Source: Boseongicola aestuarii (GTDB lineage Bacteria; Pseudomonadota; Alphaproteobacteria; Rhodobacterales; Rhodobacteraceae). Taken from it: a DNA stretch of 64,000 nucleotides. The DNA is taken from the NCBI RefSeq assembly GCF_900184815.1, contig NZ_FXXQ01000001.1, positions 434,001 to 498,000 on the forward strand. Direction: 5' to 3'. The notes beneath the pieces were generated by a model. It saw only the letters and a list, made by a program, of their open reading frames with translations, was not told where the DNA came from and ran no database searches. This document shows, in pieces, positions 35,349-44,256 of the stretch. The first letter of the stretch is position 1, and every line of letters starts with the position of its first letter. Made by a program: the position numbers and the translations under genes.

Positions 35349-35912
35349 GTGCCGACCGAAAAAGAAAAAATGATCTCCGGTGCGCTCTATCGCCCGGGTG
35401 ATCCTCAACTGGTGGCCGAACGCCGGCGGGCGCAGGAACTGATGCGCGTCTACAACCAGACAATCGTCGGCGATCCGGCGCGCGTCGGCATTTTGACTGA
35501 GCTTTTGGGCAGCGGCGCTGAAACGGCCGCCGTCAGACCGGCGTTTCAAGTGGACTATGGTTACAACATCTATCTGGGCCAGGGCGTTTTCATGAACTAC
35601 GGCTGCGTGCTGCTGGATGTCTGCCCGATTCGCATCGGTGACAGAACCGAGATCGGCCCCCTGACGCAAATCCTAGCCGCCGATCACCCGCGCGATCCTG
35701 AAACACGCGAAAAAGGGCTCGAACTGGGCCGCCCCGTGACAATCGGCAAGAACGTCTGGATTGGCGGCGGCGCGATCATCCTGCCTGGTGTCACAATCGG
35801 CGGTGGCGCCATCATCGGCGCAGGCGCAGTTGTCACGCGTGACGTGGCAGCGCAGGCCACGGTCGCCGGAAATCCCGCGCGCCCGCTTGTTTCAGCGCAC
35901 ACAACGACTTAA
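35349..35912 (+). CDS. Sugar O-acetyltransferase (maltose acetyltransferase-like)
   Basis: 187 residues from a GTG five bp after the DUF59 gene. The maltose acetyltransferase N-terminal cap ([24 protein letters not shown]) precedes a left-handed beta-helix of hexapeptide repeats ([27 protein letters not shown]) with the catalytic His in ADHPRDPE. It acetylates sugars or related small acceptors using acetyl-CoA. Its place between two Fe-S assembly genes is odd and may simply reflect a tolerated insertion into the operon. Confidence 0.92.
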   Translation: MPTEKEKMISGALYRPGDPQLVAERRRAQELMRVYNQTIVGDPARVGILTELLGSGAETAAVRPAFQVDYGYNIYLGQGVFMNYGCVLLDVCPIRIGDRTEIGPLTQILAADHPRDPETREKGLELGRPVTIGKNVWIGGGAIILPGVTIGGGAIIGAGAVVTRDVAAQATVAGNPARPLVSAHTTT

Positions 35913-35936
35913 ATTAGGATCAAAGGAGTAACCCCG

Positions 35937-36326
35937 ATGTTCTCGATCCCCGGCAAACAGGCCGTCCAGATGACCCCGGCTGCGATCACACAGATCGCCA
36001 AGCTGATGAATCGCGAAGGCCATGCCGGCCTGCGCATCGGCGTCAAAAAGGGCGGCTGTGCGGGCATGGAATACACCATGGATTACGCCAGCGAGGTCGA
36101 CCCCATGGACGAAGTCGTCGAACAGGGCGGTGCGCGTGTGATGATCGCACCGATGGCGCAGATGTTCCTTTTCGGCACGGAAATCGACTATGAAACTTCG
36201 CTTTTGGAAAGCGGCTTCAAATTCCGTAATCCTAACGTCGAAGACGCTTGCGGATGCGGAGAGTCGATCAAGTTCAAAGACGTCGCGGCTTTGGCGGCAG
36301 AACTCGAAAACGCGCCCAAGGCTTGA
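35937..36326 (+). CDS. HesB/IscA/SufA-type Fe-S cluster carrier
   Basis: 129 residues with the three conserved cysteines Cys41 (KKGGCAGMEY), Cys105 and Cys107 (ACGCGES), which bind a [2Fe-2S] or [4Fe-4S] cluster between subunits. It delivers clusters to apo-proteins; clients in this window could include IspG and aconitase. AAGGAG lies 6-11 nt before the ATG. Last gene of the DUF59-acetyltransferase unit. Whether it is SufA or another A-type carrier cannot be told. Confidence 0.93.
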   Translation: MFSIPGKQAVQMTPAAITQIAKLMNREGHAGLRIGVKKGGCAGMEYTMDYASEVDPMDEVVEQGGARVMIAPMAQMFLFGTEIDYETSLLESGFKFRNPNVEDACGCGESIKFKDVAALAAELENAPKA

Positions 36327-36380
36327 CCTTCCTGCCCCGTCCGCCATTGTCCGCCAAACCCTGAATTTGGAGGACGCCAC

Positions 36381-37127
36381 ATGGCGCGCAAACTGGCCGC
36401 AGGAAACTGGAAGATGAACGGCACGGGCGCGAGCCTTGCCGAGATTGAAGCCCTCGCCAAGGCATACCCAAACCCCGGCTGCGATATGTTGATCTGTCCG
36501 CCCGCCACGCTGTTGTCACGTCTGAGCGAGCGCACATCCGGCACTACGATCAAAACCGGCGGGCAGGATTGCCACGCGGCAACCTCGGGCGCGCATACCG
36601 GGGATATCTCCGCCGAAATGATCGCCGACGCAGGCGGCAGCCACGTCATAGTCGGTCATTCAGAGCGTCGCGCCGATCACGGAGAGACGGACAGCGATAT
36701 CGCCGCGAAAACAGCCGCTGTCTGGAGGGCCGGACTGGTCGCCGTGATTTGCCTGGGCGAAACGCTCGCCGAGCGCGAGGCCGGGCAAACCATAGACGTG
36801 GTCGCAAGTCAGCTCTCAGGGTCTGTGCCGGACGGTGCAGATGGCGACAACACCGTGATTGCTTACGAACCGGTCTGGGCCATCGGCACCGGAAAGGTGC
36901 CCACACTCGACGAAATCGCCGCTGTCCACGCCGACATCAGGTCTCGTCTCAAGGCACGTTTCGGTGCGGCGGGTGATGATATGCCGATCCTCTATGGAGG
37001 CTCCGTAAAACCATCGAACGCCGACGAAATCTTCGGTGTGGCGGACGTAGACGGTGCCTTGGTTGGGGGCGCGTCCTTGAAAGCGGAAGACTTCGGCGGC
37101 ATCGTCGCCGCGCTTGAGCGTGCATGA
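36381..37127 (+). CDS. tpiA: Triosephosphate isomerase
   Basis: 248 residues. Interconverts dihydroxyacetone phosphate and glyceraldehyde 3-phosphate. Catalytic residues are visible: Asn and Lys in GNWKMNG (8-14), His in VGHSERR, Glu in [12 protein letters not shown], and the phosphate-binding GGSVKPSN. Length normal for bacteria. Preceded by TTTGGAGGAC; 54 bp after the IscA-type gene, so possibly independent. Followed by repeat copy D, which may terminate it. Confidence 0.97.
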   Translation: MARKLAAGNWKMNGTGASLAEIEALAKAYPNPGCDMLICPPATLLSRLSERTSGTTIKTGGQDCHAATSGAHTGDISAEMIADAGGSHVIVGHSERRADHGETDSDIAAKTAAVWRAGLVAVICLGETLAEREAGQTIDVVASQLSGSVPDGADGDNTVIAYEPVWAIGTGKVPTLDEIAAVHADIRSRLKARFGAAGDDMPILYGGSVKPSNADEIFGVADVDGALVGGASLKAEDFGGIVAALERA

Positions 37128-37130
37128 GAA

Positions 37131-37186
37131 CGGGGGCTCTGCCCCCGGCCTGTAGGCTTCCCCCGTGGTATTTTTGAAAGGGTGAA
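37131..37186 (-). repeat. Intergenic repeat copy D with GC hairpin
   Basis: On the minus strand: TTCACCCTTTCAAAAATACCACGGGG, then a 7-bp hairpin CGGGGGC-AGA-GCCCCCG (37131-37147). Located between the convergent tpiA and zapE genes, immediately after the tpiA stop. The clearest copy of the family in this window. Confidence 0.75.
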
Positions 37187-37189
37187 GCC

Positions 37190-38278
37190 CTAGTCTTCGG
37201 CCATCCACTCGGCCGATTGCATTTCGCGCAATCTGCTGGCCGTGCGCTCGAACTCAAAGCTGCCCTCGCCTTCGATATAGAGGTTCTCCGGAGTATCGGC
37301 TGCCGTCGCGATAAGACGGATGCGGGCCTCATAGAGCGCGTCGATCAGCGTCACGAAGCGCCGCGCCTGATTATAGTTCTCGCTGGACAGCCGCGGGATG
37401 TCCTCGAGAATGAGGACCCGGATCGCGTCCGCCAGTGCCAGATAATCCGCAGGCCCCAGCGGCTGCCCGCAAAGGTCGTAGAATTGTGCCCGCGCCACGC
37501 CATTTGCAAAAGCCGGAATCGTAACCTCGCGCCCCTTCACTTTCAGAACCAGAGGATGCGACGCATCCCCCGCGAAATCCTGCCAGAGTGCGGATACTTC
37601 GGCGCGCGCCGCAGCATCCGCCGGATGGAAGTATGTCTTGGCACCTTCCAGCCGATCCTGCCGCCAATCGCGCGGCGAATGCAGATGCCAGACCTCCATT
37701 TTGTCCTTCATCAATGAGATGAACGGCAAGAACAGCGCCCGGTTCAACCCGTCCTTATAGAGGTCGTCCGGCGGCCGGTTCGACGTCGTGACAACCGTCA
37801 CACCCGCCTCGAACATGCGTTCGAACAAACGCCCGACAATCATCGCATCCGCGATATCGGTGATCTGCATCTCATCAAGACACAAAAGCTGCAGTCCAGC
37901 CGCCATTTCGTCCGCCACCGGGCGGATCGCATCGTCCACGCCGGTCTTGCGCGCGGCGTGCAGCGCGGTCTGAACCTCTTGCATGAAAGCGTGAAAGTGC
38001 ACGCGTCGGCTCTTTTCGACGCCAGCGGCCTCGTGGAACAAATCCATCAGCATGGATTTGCCGCGCCCGACCCCGCCCCACAGATACAATCCCCGAACGG
38101 GTTCCGACTTTATGGCGAACATCCAGCCCAGACTGCCACCCTTTTGGGGCGCGTTTCTCAAACCCATCGCGATGCAATCAAGCTCGCTCAAAACTGCCTC
38201 TTGCGCCGGATCAGGGGTCAGATGTTCAGCTTCGATTCTGGCGCGATAGGCGGTCGTTATTAGGCTTGTCAGCGACAT
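37190..38278 (-). CDS. zapE: AFG1-like ATPase / cell division protein ZapE
   Basis: 362 residues from the ATG at 38278. P-loop GGVGRGKSMLMD near residue 75, Walker B LLCLDEMQITDIADAM and the arginine sensor TSNRPPDDLYKDGL identify the AFG1/ZapE AAA+ family. In E. coli ZapE associates with the constricting division ring; mitochondrial Lace1/Afg1 works in protein quality control. The cell role in this organism is not known. Stands alone between convergent tpiA and the FAD monooxygenase on the same strand. Confidence 0.93.
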   Translation of the reverse strand: MSLTSLITTAYRARIEAEHLTPDPAQEAVLSELDCIAMGLRNAPQKGGSLGWMFAIKSEPVRGLYLWGGVGRGKSMLMDLFHEAAGVEKSRRVHFHAFMQEVQTALHAARKTGVDDAIRPVADEMAAGLQLLCLDEMQITDIADAMIVGRLFERMFEAGVTVVTTSNRPPDDLYKDGLNRALFLPFISLMKDKMEVWHLHSPRDWRQDRLEGAKTYFHPADAAARAEVSALWQDFAGDASHPLVLKVKGREVTIPAFANGVARAQFYDLCGQPLGPADYLALADAIRVLILEDIPRLSSENYNQARRFVTLIDALYEARIRLIATAADTPENLYIEGEGSFEFERTASRLREMQSAEWMAED

Positions 38279-38318
38279 GCCACAGATGAACCACGCCGCC
38301 ACGCAAATGAAAAGAGGC

Positions 38319-39452
38319 TCATTCCTCTCTGGTCACGTCATACCCGTAAAGCCAGTCGAAACGGCGAAGCGGTTGCGCCGGAGCCACAGCACCAACCAGC
38401 CGCAGGATACCATGCGCTGCCAACCGCACAGGCGCGCTTTTCAGATGATAATTACGTGCATTGGCCGTCGCGGCCTCGACCACACGCAAGACCCTTTCGC
38501 GCCGCTGGTCCTGATAGCGCGCCAGCGCCTCAGGCAATGGTCCCGACCCGATCGCCGCACTCAGAGCCCAGGCATCTTCCAGCGCCATATTGGCCCCTTG
38601 CGCCAGAAACGGCAGCGTCGGATGTGCGGCATCGCCCAACAAGACCTGCTGTCGATCCCACCATCGATCCGCAACACGGTGCCGGAACAACCCCCAGAGG
38701 AAACACTCATCCACAGCCTCAAGCCATCCGCGAACCCGCGGTGAAAAGCCCGCAAAGGCTCCCCGAAGATTGCCGGGGTGATCGTTGTGGCTCCAGCCCT
38801 CCTCGGCCCAACCGGATCGTTCCTCGACGGCCACGACATTGCGCAAACCACCGGGCAGCGGATAGCTCACCACATGGCGTCCGGGGCCCATATGGACCTC
38901 TGCCACCGGCGGTCCGTCACCCGGAATAAGGGCGCGCCACGCCACCTGTTTGGTAAAAAACGGTTTTGTCGCCTCATCCACCCGTGCCCGCACCTTCGAA
39001 TGCAGCCCATCCGCCCCGATCAACAGATCGTCGCCCGGCAGAGCCGCACCTTCCGGCAGGGGCGCAACCTCGCGTCCCGTCTCGACCCGCACACCAGCGG
39101 TTTCCGCAGCCGCCTTCAAAACCTCGATCAATCGCGCACGATGAACAAACCGCCACTCCAGTCCGTGCCCATGCTTTTCCAGATCGAGTTTCAGGATTTC
39201 CCGACCGCTCGGGCCATCAAACAGCCGAACCGCAGTGCCTTTCAAGGACACAGGTTCCAGATCACCCGCCACGCCGATCGCGCGCAGCACGGCCATCCCA
39301 TTCGGACTGATCTGGATGCCGGCCCCGACCTCACCGATCTTTGGTGCGCGCTCGGCCACGACAACGGAATGCCCCGTTCGAGCCAATGCCGTCGCAGCGG
39401 CCAGACCGCCAATGCCTGCGCCCGCGATCGTGATGTTTAGGCTATCGGTCAT
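38319..39452 (-). CDS. FAD-dependent monooxygenase (salicylate hydroxylase-like)
   Basis: 377 residues. Group A flavoprotein hydroxylase: Rossmann GAGIGG (residues 11-16) with the Glu of VVVAERAPKIG binding ribose, the middle DG motif (LLIGADGLHSKVRA) and the FAD-pyrophosphate GD motif LLGDAAHPTLPFLAQGANMALEDA. Closest in kind to salicylate or 6-hydroxynicotinate hydroxylases, but the aromatic substrate is unknown and no ring-degradation genes are nearby. Separated by about 70 bp from the M20 gene upstream on the same strand. Confidence 0.9.
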   Translation of the reverse strand: MTDSLNITIAGAGIGGLAAATALARTGHSVVVAERAPKIGEVGAGIQISPNGMAVLRAIGVAGDLEPVSLKGTAVRLFDGPSGREILKLDLEKHGHGLEWRFVHRARLIEVLKAAAETAGVRVETGREVAPLPEGAALPGDDLLIGADGLHSKVRARVDEATKPFFTKQVAWRALIPGDGPPVAEVHMGPGRHVVSYPLPGGLRNVVAVEERSGWAEEGWSHNDHPGNLRGAFAGFSPRVRGWLEAVDECFLWGLFRHRVADRWWDRQQVLLGDAAHPTLPFLAQGANMALEDAWALSAAIGSGPLPEALARYQDQRRERVLRVVEAATANARNYHLKSAPVRLAAHGILRLVGAVAPAQPLRRFDWLYGYDVTREE

Positions 39453-39522
39453 GGGTCCCGCCTTTCTTTTGGCGATCCTGCGACACCCACGGCCCAGGCG
39501 CCTTGATCGACCTCAAAAACGT

Positions 39523-40689
39523 CTAACTGGCTATGGGCAGACGGCTCTCGGCCAGCTCGACAAAAAACGAACACCCCGCCGGAATGGCTTCGTCATTGAA
39601 GTTGTATTCGGGATGATGCAGCGGTGAATTGTCACCAATCCCGAGGTGAATATAGGCCCCCGGTCGGGCGTTCAGCATATACCCGAAATCCTCGCCCCAA
39701 AGGTAAACAGGTGCCGTCTCACACTTGCCCGCCACCTTGGCGGCCGCCTGCGCTGCAAAATCGGCATGCTCGGCGCTATTGATCATAACCGGATATCCCT
39801 CATGGATTTGCGCATCGCCCTTCGCACCCAGCGACGCCGAGATCCCGGTCGCAATTTCCACGATCCGCCGCTTCGCGAATGTCCGGTTTTCCTCGGTCAT
39901 CGTGCGCAAAGTGCCCTTCAGCACGACTTCTTCCACCACGACATTATAGGCGGTCGTCGAGGTCTCGAACGACGTGATCGACACCACAACCTGATCAACG
40001 GGGTCGATCTGGCGGCTGACAATCGTCTGCAAGGCGGTCACCACATGAGCACCCACCAACGTCGCATCCACTGTCTGATGCGGTTGGGCGGCATGACCAC
40101 CCTTTCCGGTGATCGTGATATGTATCTCATCGGTTGAGGCGTAAAACGCCCCCGGCCGGATCGCGAATTCCCCCAAGGCCCGGCCCGGCACATTGTGCAT
40201 CCCATACACTTCGTCGATTCCGAACCGCTCCATCAATCCGTCATTGACCATCTCGCGCCCACCGCCGCCACCCTCTTCGGCAGGCTGAAAGATCACCGCG
40301 ATCGTGCCGTCGAAATTGCGCGTCTCCGCCAGATATTTCGCAGCTCCCAACAGCATCGCCGTATGCCCGTCATGCCCGCAGGCATGCATCTTGCCCGGCA
40401 CAGTCGAGGCATATTCGACGCCGGTCGCTTCATGAATCGGCAAGGCATCCATGTCCGCGCGAAGTCCGATCACCCGGCCAGACCCGGTCTTGCGTCCCCG
40501 GATCAACCCGACCACGCCGGTGCGCCCGATGCCCGCAACAACCTCGTCACAGCCGAAATCGCGCAAAAGCTCTTCGACAAACCCTGCCGTGCGCTCCACA
40601 TCGAACTGCAACTCAGGGTGTCGATGCATCTCGCGACGCCACCCGCTTATCTCGTCATGAAGCTCGGCAAACCGATTTCTGACCGCCAC
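39523..40689 (-). CDS. M20D amidohydrolase (hippurate hydrolase-like)
   Basis: 388 residues. Metal and catalytic residues typical of IAA-amino acid/hippurate hydrolases: Cys104, His106 and His109 in MHACGHDGHTAM, Glu-Glu in FQPAEEGGGG, and a His in YGMHNVPG, with a terminal His in DNSPLHHPEYNFND. It cleaves N-acyl or N-aroyl amino acids. With the downstream flavin hydroxylase it could process an aromatic acyl conjugate, but this pairing is an inference from order only. Confidence 0.92.
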   Translation of the reverse strand: MAVRNRFAELHDEISGWRREMHRHPELQFDVERTAGFVEELLRDFGCDEVVAGIGRTGVVGLIRGRKTGSGRVIGLRADMDALPIHEATGVEYASTVPGKMHACGHDGHTAMLLGAAKYLAETRNFDGTIAVIFQPAEEGGGGGREMVNDGLMERFGIDEVYGMHNVPGRALGEFAIRPGAFYASTDEIHITITGKGGHAAQPHQTVDATLVGAHVVTALQTIVSRQIDPVDQVVVSITSFETSTTAYNVVVEEVVLKGTLRTMTEENRTFAKRRIVEIATGISASLGAKGDAQIHEGYPVMINSAEHADFAAQAAAKVAGKCETAPVYLWGEDFGYMLNARPGAYIHLGIGDNSPLHHPEYNFNDEAIPAGCSFFVELAESRLPIAS

Positions 40690-40742
40690 AACGCACCTCC
40701 TGATGCAAGAAACACCTCAAGCGCAGGGCAAATCGCCCCGTC

Positions 40743-40789
40743 TTCTTTTTGGCTCAAATATCCTGGGGGTCTGGGGGCGAAGCCCCCAG
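40743..40789 (+). repeat. Intergenic repeat copy E (variant) with strong hairpin
   Basis: A diverged core (TTCTTTTTGGCTCAAATATCC) is followed by an 8-bp hairpin CTGGGGGC-GAA-GCCCCCAG (40771-40789). It lies between bioY and the M20 gene, both on the minus strand, and may terminate bioY transcription. Confidence 0.6.
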
Positions 40790-40822
40790 TCGGTCGCCGC
40801 CCCGAAGGGCGGCGAAACAATC

Positions 40823-41422
40823 TCAACGACGCGCGTCGCCAACCAGCTTCCAGACCGCCGGCACCAGCATCGCCGCCAGAACCAGCTTCAGGGCGTCGCC
40901 CGCCAGAAACGGTGTCAGACCCCACTCCAAAAGCGGCTTGTCCCAACCATAAAGCACACCAAGCCAGACCAGCCCTGGAAGGTAGATGATCGCATTACCG
41001 GCAAACAAAGCCGCAGCCATCTTGCCAAATGAACGATCCCATCCTGCCCGCGCGAAAGCCCCGAGCGCCACAGCCGCCAAGGCATATCCAACCAGATATC
41101 CGCCCGTACCGCCCATCATGTACGCCAATCCGTATTCCGTCGACGACGAACCGGCGAATACGTTGAACCCAAGCGCGCCAACTGCAAGATAGGCAAGAAT
41201 CGTCGTCAGCCCCAGACGCGGACCATAGGCTGCACCGATGGTCAGAACCGCGAATGTCCCCATGGTCATCGGCACCGGCCACATCGGAATGCGGATTTTC
41301 GCGGCAATCGCCAGAACCGCGATCCCTGCCAGAACCAGAACGACCTGCTTGACGCGCAGCGCGCTGCCTTCATTCGTTCCGAACAGATCGGCCAGCACCG
41401 GGCGGGCTGTAAGTGTGGACAT
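40823..41422 (-). CDS. bioY: Biotin transporter BioY
   Basis: 199 residues from the ATG at 41422 (27 upstream codons rejected). Six membrane segments, with the BioY signatures IPMWPVPMTMGTFAVLTIGAAYGPRLG and GYLVGYALAA. It is the substrate-binding S component of an ECF transporter; no bioM or bioN gene is beside it, so it either works alone, as reported for some solitary BioY proteins, or uses an energising module encoded elsewhere. I see no BioR-type operator in the short upstream gap. Confidence 0.93.
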   Translation of the reverse strand: MSTLTARPVLADLFGTNEGSALRVKQVVLVLAGIAVLAIAAKIRIPMWPVPMTMGTFAVLTIGAAYGPRLGLTTILAYLAVGALGFNVFAGSSSTEYGLAYMMGGTGGYLVGYALAAVALGAFARAGWDRSFGKMAAALFAGNAIIYLPGLVWLGVLYGWDKPLLEWGLTPFLAGDALKLVLAAMLVPAVWKLVGDARR

Positions 41423-41509
41423 GAGTTTTCCCTCGTCGTTGAAGTTTGCTTTGACCGGACTATCGCACCCCGCGCCCCCGCCCGCAAGCACGCGCGAGGG
41501 CAAAATCAG

Positions 41510-41938
41510 TCACCCCGAAATCCGCGAATAGCGCGTCTCCATCCGATAGGATTTGCGCGGCCCTTCCACTTGCCAGACCGCAGACCACTCAGGGAAATCC
41601 TTGAAATCATACGATACCTGGTATCGATCAGGCGGACACAAATAGGTCGTCTCATAAGCCTTGACCCCCAGAGGCACAGAATGAAAGGGGCGCATATCCC
41701 CAAACGCTACATCCACGCGGGTCCCATCCACGCTCCAGACATACCGTCGTGTCGCTTTCATCGGCGTGCCACCCCGCGCCGGCGTCAAAACGCCCGCCTC
41801 GTCCTGCACCAACCGTCGGCCCGAGCGTTGAAACACGCTCTCGCCCTGAAACACATCGCGCCGCCCATCGTCGTGAACGATTTCGCGCGCCATCTTCCAG
41901 CGCCCCTCCAAAGCCGTCAGAGACCCCAATCCACTCAT
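41510..41938 (-). CDS. DUF6314 family protein
   Basis: 142 residues. The N-terminus LTALEGRWKMAREIVHDDG and the aromatic-rich core (TYLCPPDRYQVSYDFKDFPEWSAVW) match the small DUF6314 beta-barrel family, probably a ligand-binding lipocalin/nitrobindin-like fold; function unknown. Its ATG overlaps the stop of a 32-codon ORF by ATGA, and no separate ribosome-binding site is obvious, so its translation is likely coupled to that ORF. Confidence 0.78.
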   Translation of the reverse strand: MSGLGSLTALEGRWKMAREIVHDDGRRDVFQGESVFQRSGRRLVQDEAGVLTPARGGTPMKATRRYVWSVDGTRVDVAFGDMRPFHSVPLGVKAYETTYLCPPDRYQVSYDFKDFPEWSAVWQVEGPRKSYRMETRYSRISG

Positions 41939-42033
41939 ACACCGCCCCCTTGCCGACCAGCGCCCGATGGCGCCGGCACATCCACACAATACCGTTCAGC
42001 GGCCAAAGCCGATCCCGCGAAAAAATAGCGCAT
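41935..42033 (-). CDS. 32-residue leader-like ORF coupled to the DUF6314 gene
   Basis: Starts MRYFFAGSALAAERY and ends GRQGGGV. It has the best ribosome-binding site of the region (AAGGAG, 6-nt spacing) and its TGA overlaps the ATG of the DUF6314 gene. It could be a translational coupling leader, a tiny protein, or the remnant of an older N-terminus. No family recognised. Confidence 0.45.
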   Translation of the reverse strand: MRYFFAGSALAAERYCVDVPAPSGAGRQGGGV

Positions 42034-42109
42034 CCCGCGCTCCTTGTTCCTGCCGCCGACCCAGTCTAAACGCAGAGCGCGCGCACGCAATTCGAAAGGC
42101 TGAAGAAAC

Positions 42110-43417
42110 ATGATCCCCAGATACGCCCGCCCCGACATGGTCGCCATTTGGTCGCCCGAAACCAAATTCCGCATCTGGTACGAAATCGAAGCCCACGCCT
42201 GCGACGCTCAGGCCGCCCTCGGCGTCATTCCCGCCGAAAGCGCCGCTGCCGTCTGGAAAGCCAATGACGTCGAATTCAACGTCGCCCGCATCGACGAGAT
42301 CGAAGCCGTCACCAAGCATGACGTCATCGCGTTCCTCACGCATCTTGCAGAAATCATTGGTCATTCCGAAGCCCGCTTCGTCCATCAGGGTATGACCTCC
42401 TCAGATGTCCTCGATACCACGCTCAACGTCCAGCTTGTGCGGGCCGCAGACATCCTCATCGCTGATATGGAAAAGCTGCTCGCCGCCCTCAAGACGCGCG
42501 CGATCGAACATAAGATGGACGTCCGTATCGGTCGTTCGCACGGCATTCACGCCGAACCCGTCACCATGGGCCTCACATTCGCGCGCTTTTACGCCGAAAT
42601 GGACCGTGGCCTTGCACGACTGAGAAACGCCCGCGCCGAAATCGCCACCGGCGCCATCTCCGGCGCCGTCGGCACATTCGCCAATATCGATCCGGCTGTC
42701 GAAGCCCACGTTTGCGAAAAGCTCGGCCTGACGCCCGAGCCGATCTCGACACAAGTCATCCCCCGCGATCGTCATGCCATGTTCTTCGCGACCCTAGGCG
42801 TCATCGCGTCCTCGATCGAGAACATCGCCATCGAAATCCGCCACATGCAGCGCACGGAAGTGCTTGAAGCCGAGGAGTTCTTCTCGAAAGGCCAAAAGGG
42901 CTCCTCAGCGATGCCGCACAAACGCAACCCCGTGCTGACCGAAAACCTCACCGGGCTTGCCCGCCTTGTCCGCATGACCGTCGTGCCCGCCATGGAAAAC
43001 GTAGCACTCTGGCATGAACGCGATATCTCGCACTCCTCGGTCGAACGCGGTATCGCGCCTGATGCAACCGTGACGCTCGATTTTGCGCTTGCGCGCCTCA
43101 CAGGCGTAATCGAGAAACTGGTGATCTATCCCGACAATATGATGAGGAATCTCAATCAGTTCCGCGGCCTTGTTCATTCTCAGCGTGTGCTTCTCGCCCT
43201 CACTCAAAAGGGCGTCAGTCGCGAAGACGCCTATCGCCTTGTGCAACGCAACGCGATGAAGGTCTGGGAAGAAGGCAAGGACTTCCAGACCGAGCTTCTC
43301 GGCGACGCCGAAGTCACCGCAGCCATGTCGCCCGACGAGATCGCCGAAAACTTTGACCTCGGCCACCACACCAAACACGTCGACACCATATTCGCCCGCG
43401 TCTTCGGCCCCTCCTGA
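42110..43417 (+). CDS. purB: Adenylosuccinate lyase
   Basis: 435 residues, fumarase/aspartase superfamily. It acts twice in purine synthesis: it releases fumarate from SAICAR and from adenylosuccinate. The signature loop SSAMPHKRNP carries the catalytic Ser (about residue 265), the His region HGIHAEPVTMG is present, and TSSDVLDTTLNVQ follows the fold. Preceded by GAAAGGCTGAAGAAAC. Monocistronic; followed by the small secreted protein gene. Confidence 0.96.
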   Translation: MIPRYARPDMVAIWSPETKFRIWYEIEAHACDAQAALGVIPAESAAAVWKANDVEFNVARIDEIEAVTKHDVIAFLTHLAEIIGHSEARFVHQGMTSSDVLDTTLNVQLVRAADILIADMEKLLAALKTRAIEHKMDVRIGRSHGIHAEPVTMGLTFARFYAEMDRGLARLRNARAEIATGAISGAVGTFANIDPAVEAHVCEKLGLTPEPISTQVIPRDRHAMFFATLGVIASSIENIAIEIRHMQRTEVLEAEEFFSKGQKGSSAMPHKRNPVLTENLTGLARLVRMTVVPAMENVALWHERDISHSSVERGIAPDATVTLDFALARLTGVIEKLVIYPDNMMRNLNQFRGLVHSQRVLLALTQKGVSREDAYRLVQRNAMKVWEEGKDFQTELLGDAEVTAAMSPDEIAENFDLGHHTKHVDTIFARVFGPS

Positions 43418-43501
43418 CTGTTTCAAAACCGCACAATATCTCGGCTTTGACCAACGCCTGTTGCGTGCTACCTTTCTGTCATGTCAATGATGGAGAGACC
43501 A

Positions 43502-43672
43502 ATGAAGACGAAAATCCTTCTGGCCGCTCTGGCCCTTGTTGCAGCGCCGTCGCTGGCCCTTGCTGAAGGGTGCAGCTTTGGCCACACCAAGTCCGAAACC
43601 GCATCGATGTCTTGCGCGGAAGGCAGTGTTTACAGTTCAGAGGCACAAGGTTGTGTTCCAACAACAAGCTAA
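43502..43672 (+). CDS. Small secreted cysteine protein, 56 residues
   Basis: The ATG at 43502 has GGAGAG upstream and opens a signal peptide (ILLAALALVAAPSLALA). The mature part is about 35 residues with three Cys (24, 38, 51), including the motif CAEGSVYSSEAQGC (C-x12-C). The neighbouring TPR gene, 4 bp downstream, has the same motif (CAEGFIYDDATKAC). No named family recognised. The two genes are surely co-transcribed, and the shared motif suggests a common periplasmic fold or partner. Confidence 0.75.
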   Translation: MKTKILLAALALVAAPSLALAEGCSFGHTKSETASMSCAEGSVYSSEAQGCVPTTS

Positions 43673-43676
43673 AAGC

Positions 43677-44228
43677 ATGATTCCCTCGGTGACTTTGGGC
43701 GGCTCCATCAGAGCCGCCTTTTTTACGCTCGCGATGGTTACCCCCGCTCTTGCGGTCGAGCTTGAGGAATTTTCGGCTCCGCCAAAGCCGACCGAGACAA
43801 CCACAGACTGCGCCGAAGGGTTCATCTACGACGATGCGACCAAAGCCTGCGTCACCCCCGAAGCTTCCATCGACGATCAGGCCGCGCTCTATCTCGACGC
43901 ACGCGAGCTTGCATGGGCGGGCCGTCTGGAAGATGCGATCCGCGTTCTGGCGCGCATGGAAAAGACCGACAAGACCCTGACATACCAAGGCTTTGTGGCC
44001 CGAAAATCAGGTGACTGGACCAGTGCCGAAAGCTTTTACCTTGCCGCGCTCGACGCCAATCCGAACAACCTTCTGGCCCGCTCCTACTATGGCCAGGGTC
44101 TGGCAGACGCAGGTTTCATAAAGGCCGCCGAAAACCAACTGTCCGAAATCCGCCAGCGTGGCGGTCGCCAGACATGGCCCGAAATCGCGCTGCGCCTTCA
44201 CCTCGATGGTGCCGACAGCGGGTATTAA
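43677..44228 (+). CDS. Secreted TPR-repeat protein with N-terminal C-x12-C motif
   Basis: 183 residues from the ATG at 43677, four bp after the previous stop. Signal peptide (IRAAFFTLAMVTPALA), then the motif Cys45 to Cys58, then two or three tetratricopeptide repeats (AALYLDARELAWAGRLEDAIRVLARME, YQGFVARKSGDWTSAESFYLAALDANPNN). A periplasmic scaffold, perhaps working with the small Cys protein encoded just upstream. It precedes fliG by 65 bp; whether the genes are connected is unknown. Confidence 0.8.
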   Translation: MIPSVTLGGSIRAAFFTLAMVTPALAVELEEFSAPPKPTETTTDCAEGFIYDDATKACVTPEASIDDQAALYLDARELAWAGRLEDAIRVLARMEKTDKTLTYQGFVARKSGDWTSAESFYLAALDANPNNLLARSYYGQGLADAGFIKAAENQLSEIRQRGGRQTWPEIALRLHLDGADSGY

Positions 44229-44256
44229 CTCCGCAGTTGGTAGGCAAAATTTAATC

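Noticed and set aside
41423-41509. Biotin operator or riboswitch upstream of bioY
   Set aside because: The gap is only 87 bp and contains neither a TTATCTATAA-type BioR site nor a recognisable riboswitch.
43536-43676. Longer N-terminus for the TPR protein (start at 43536)
   Set aside because: It would overlap the small Cys protein gene in another frame and bury a good signal peptide that begins at the ATG at 43677.
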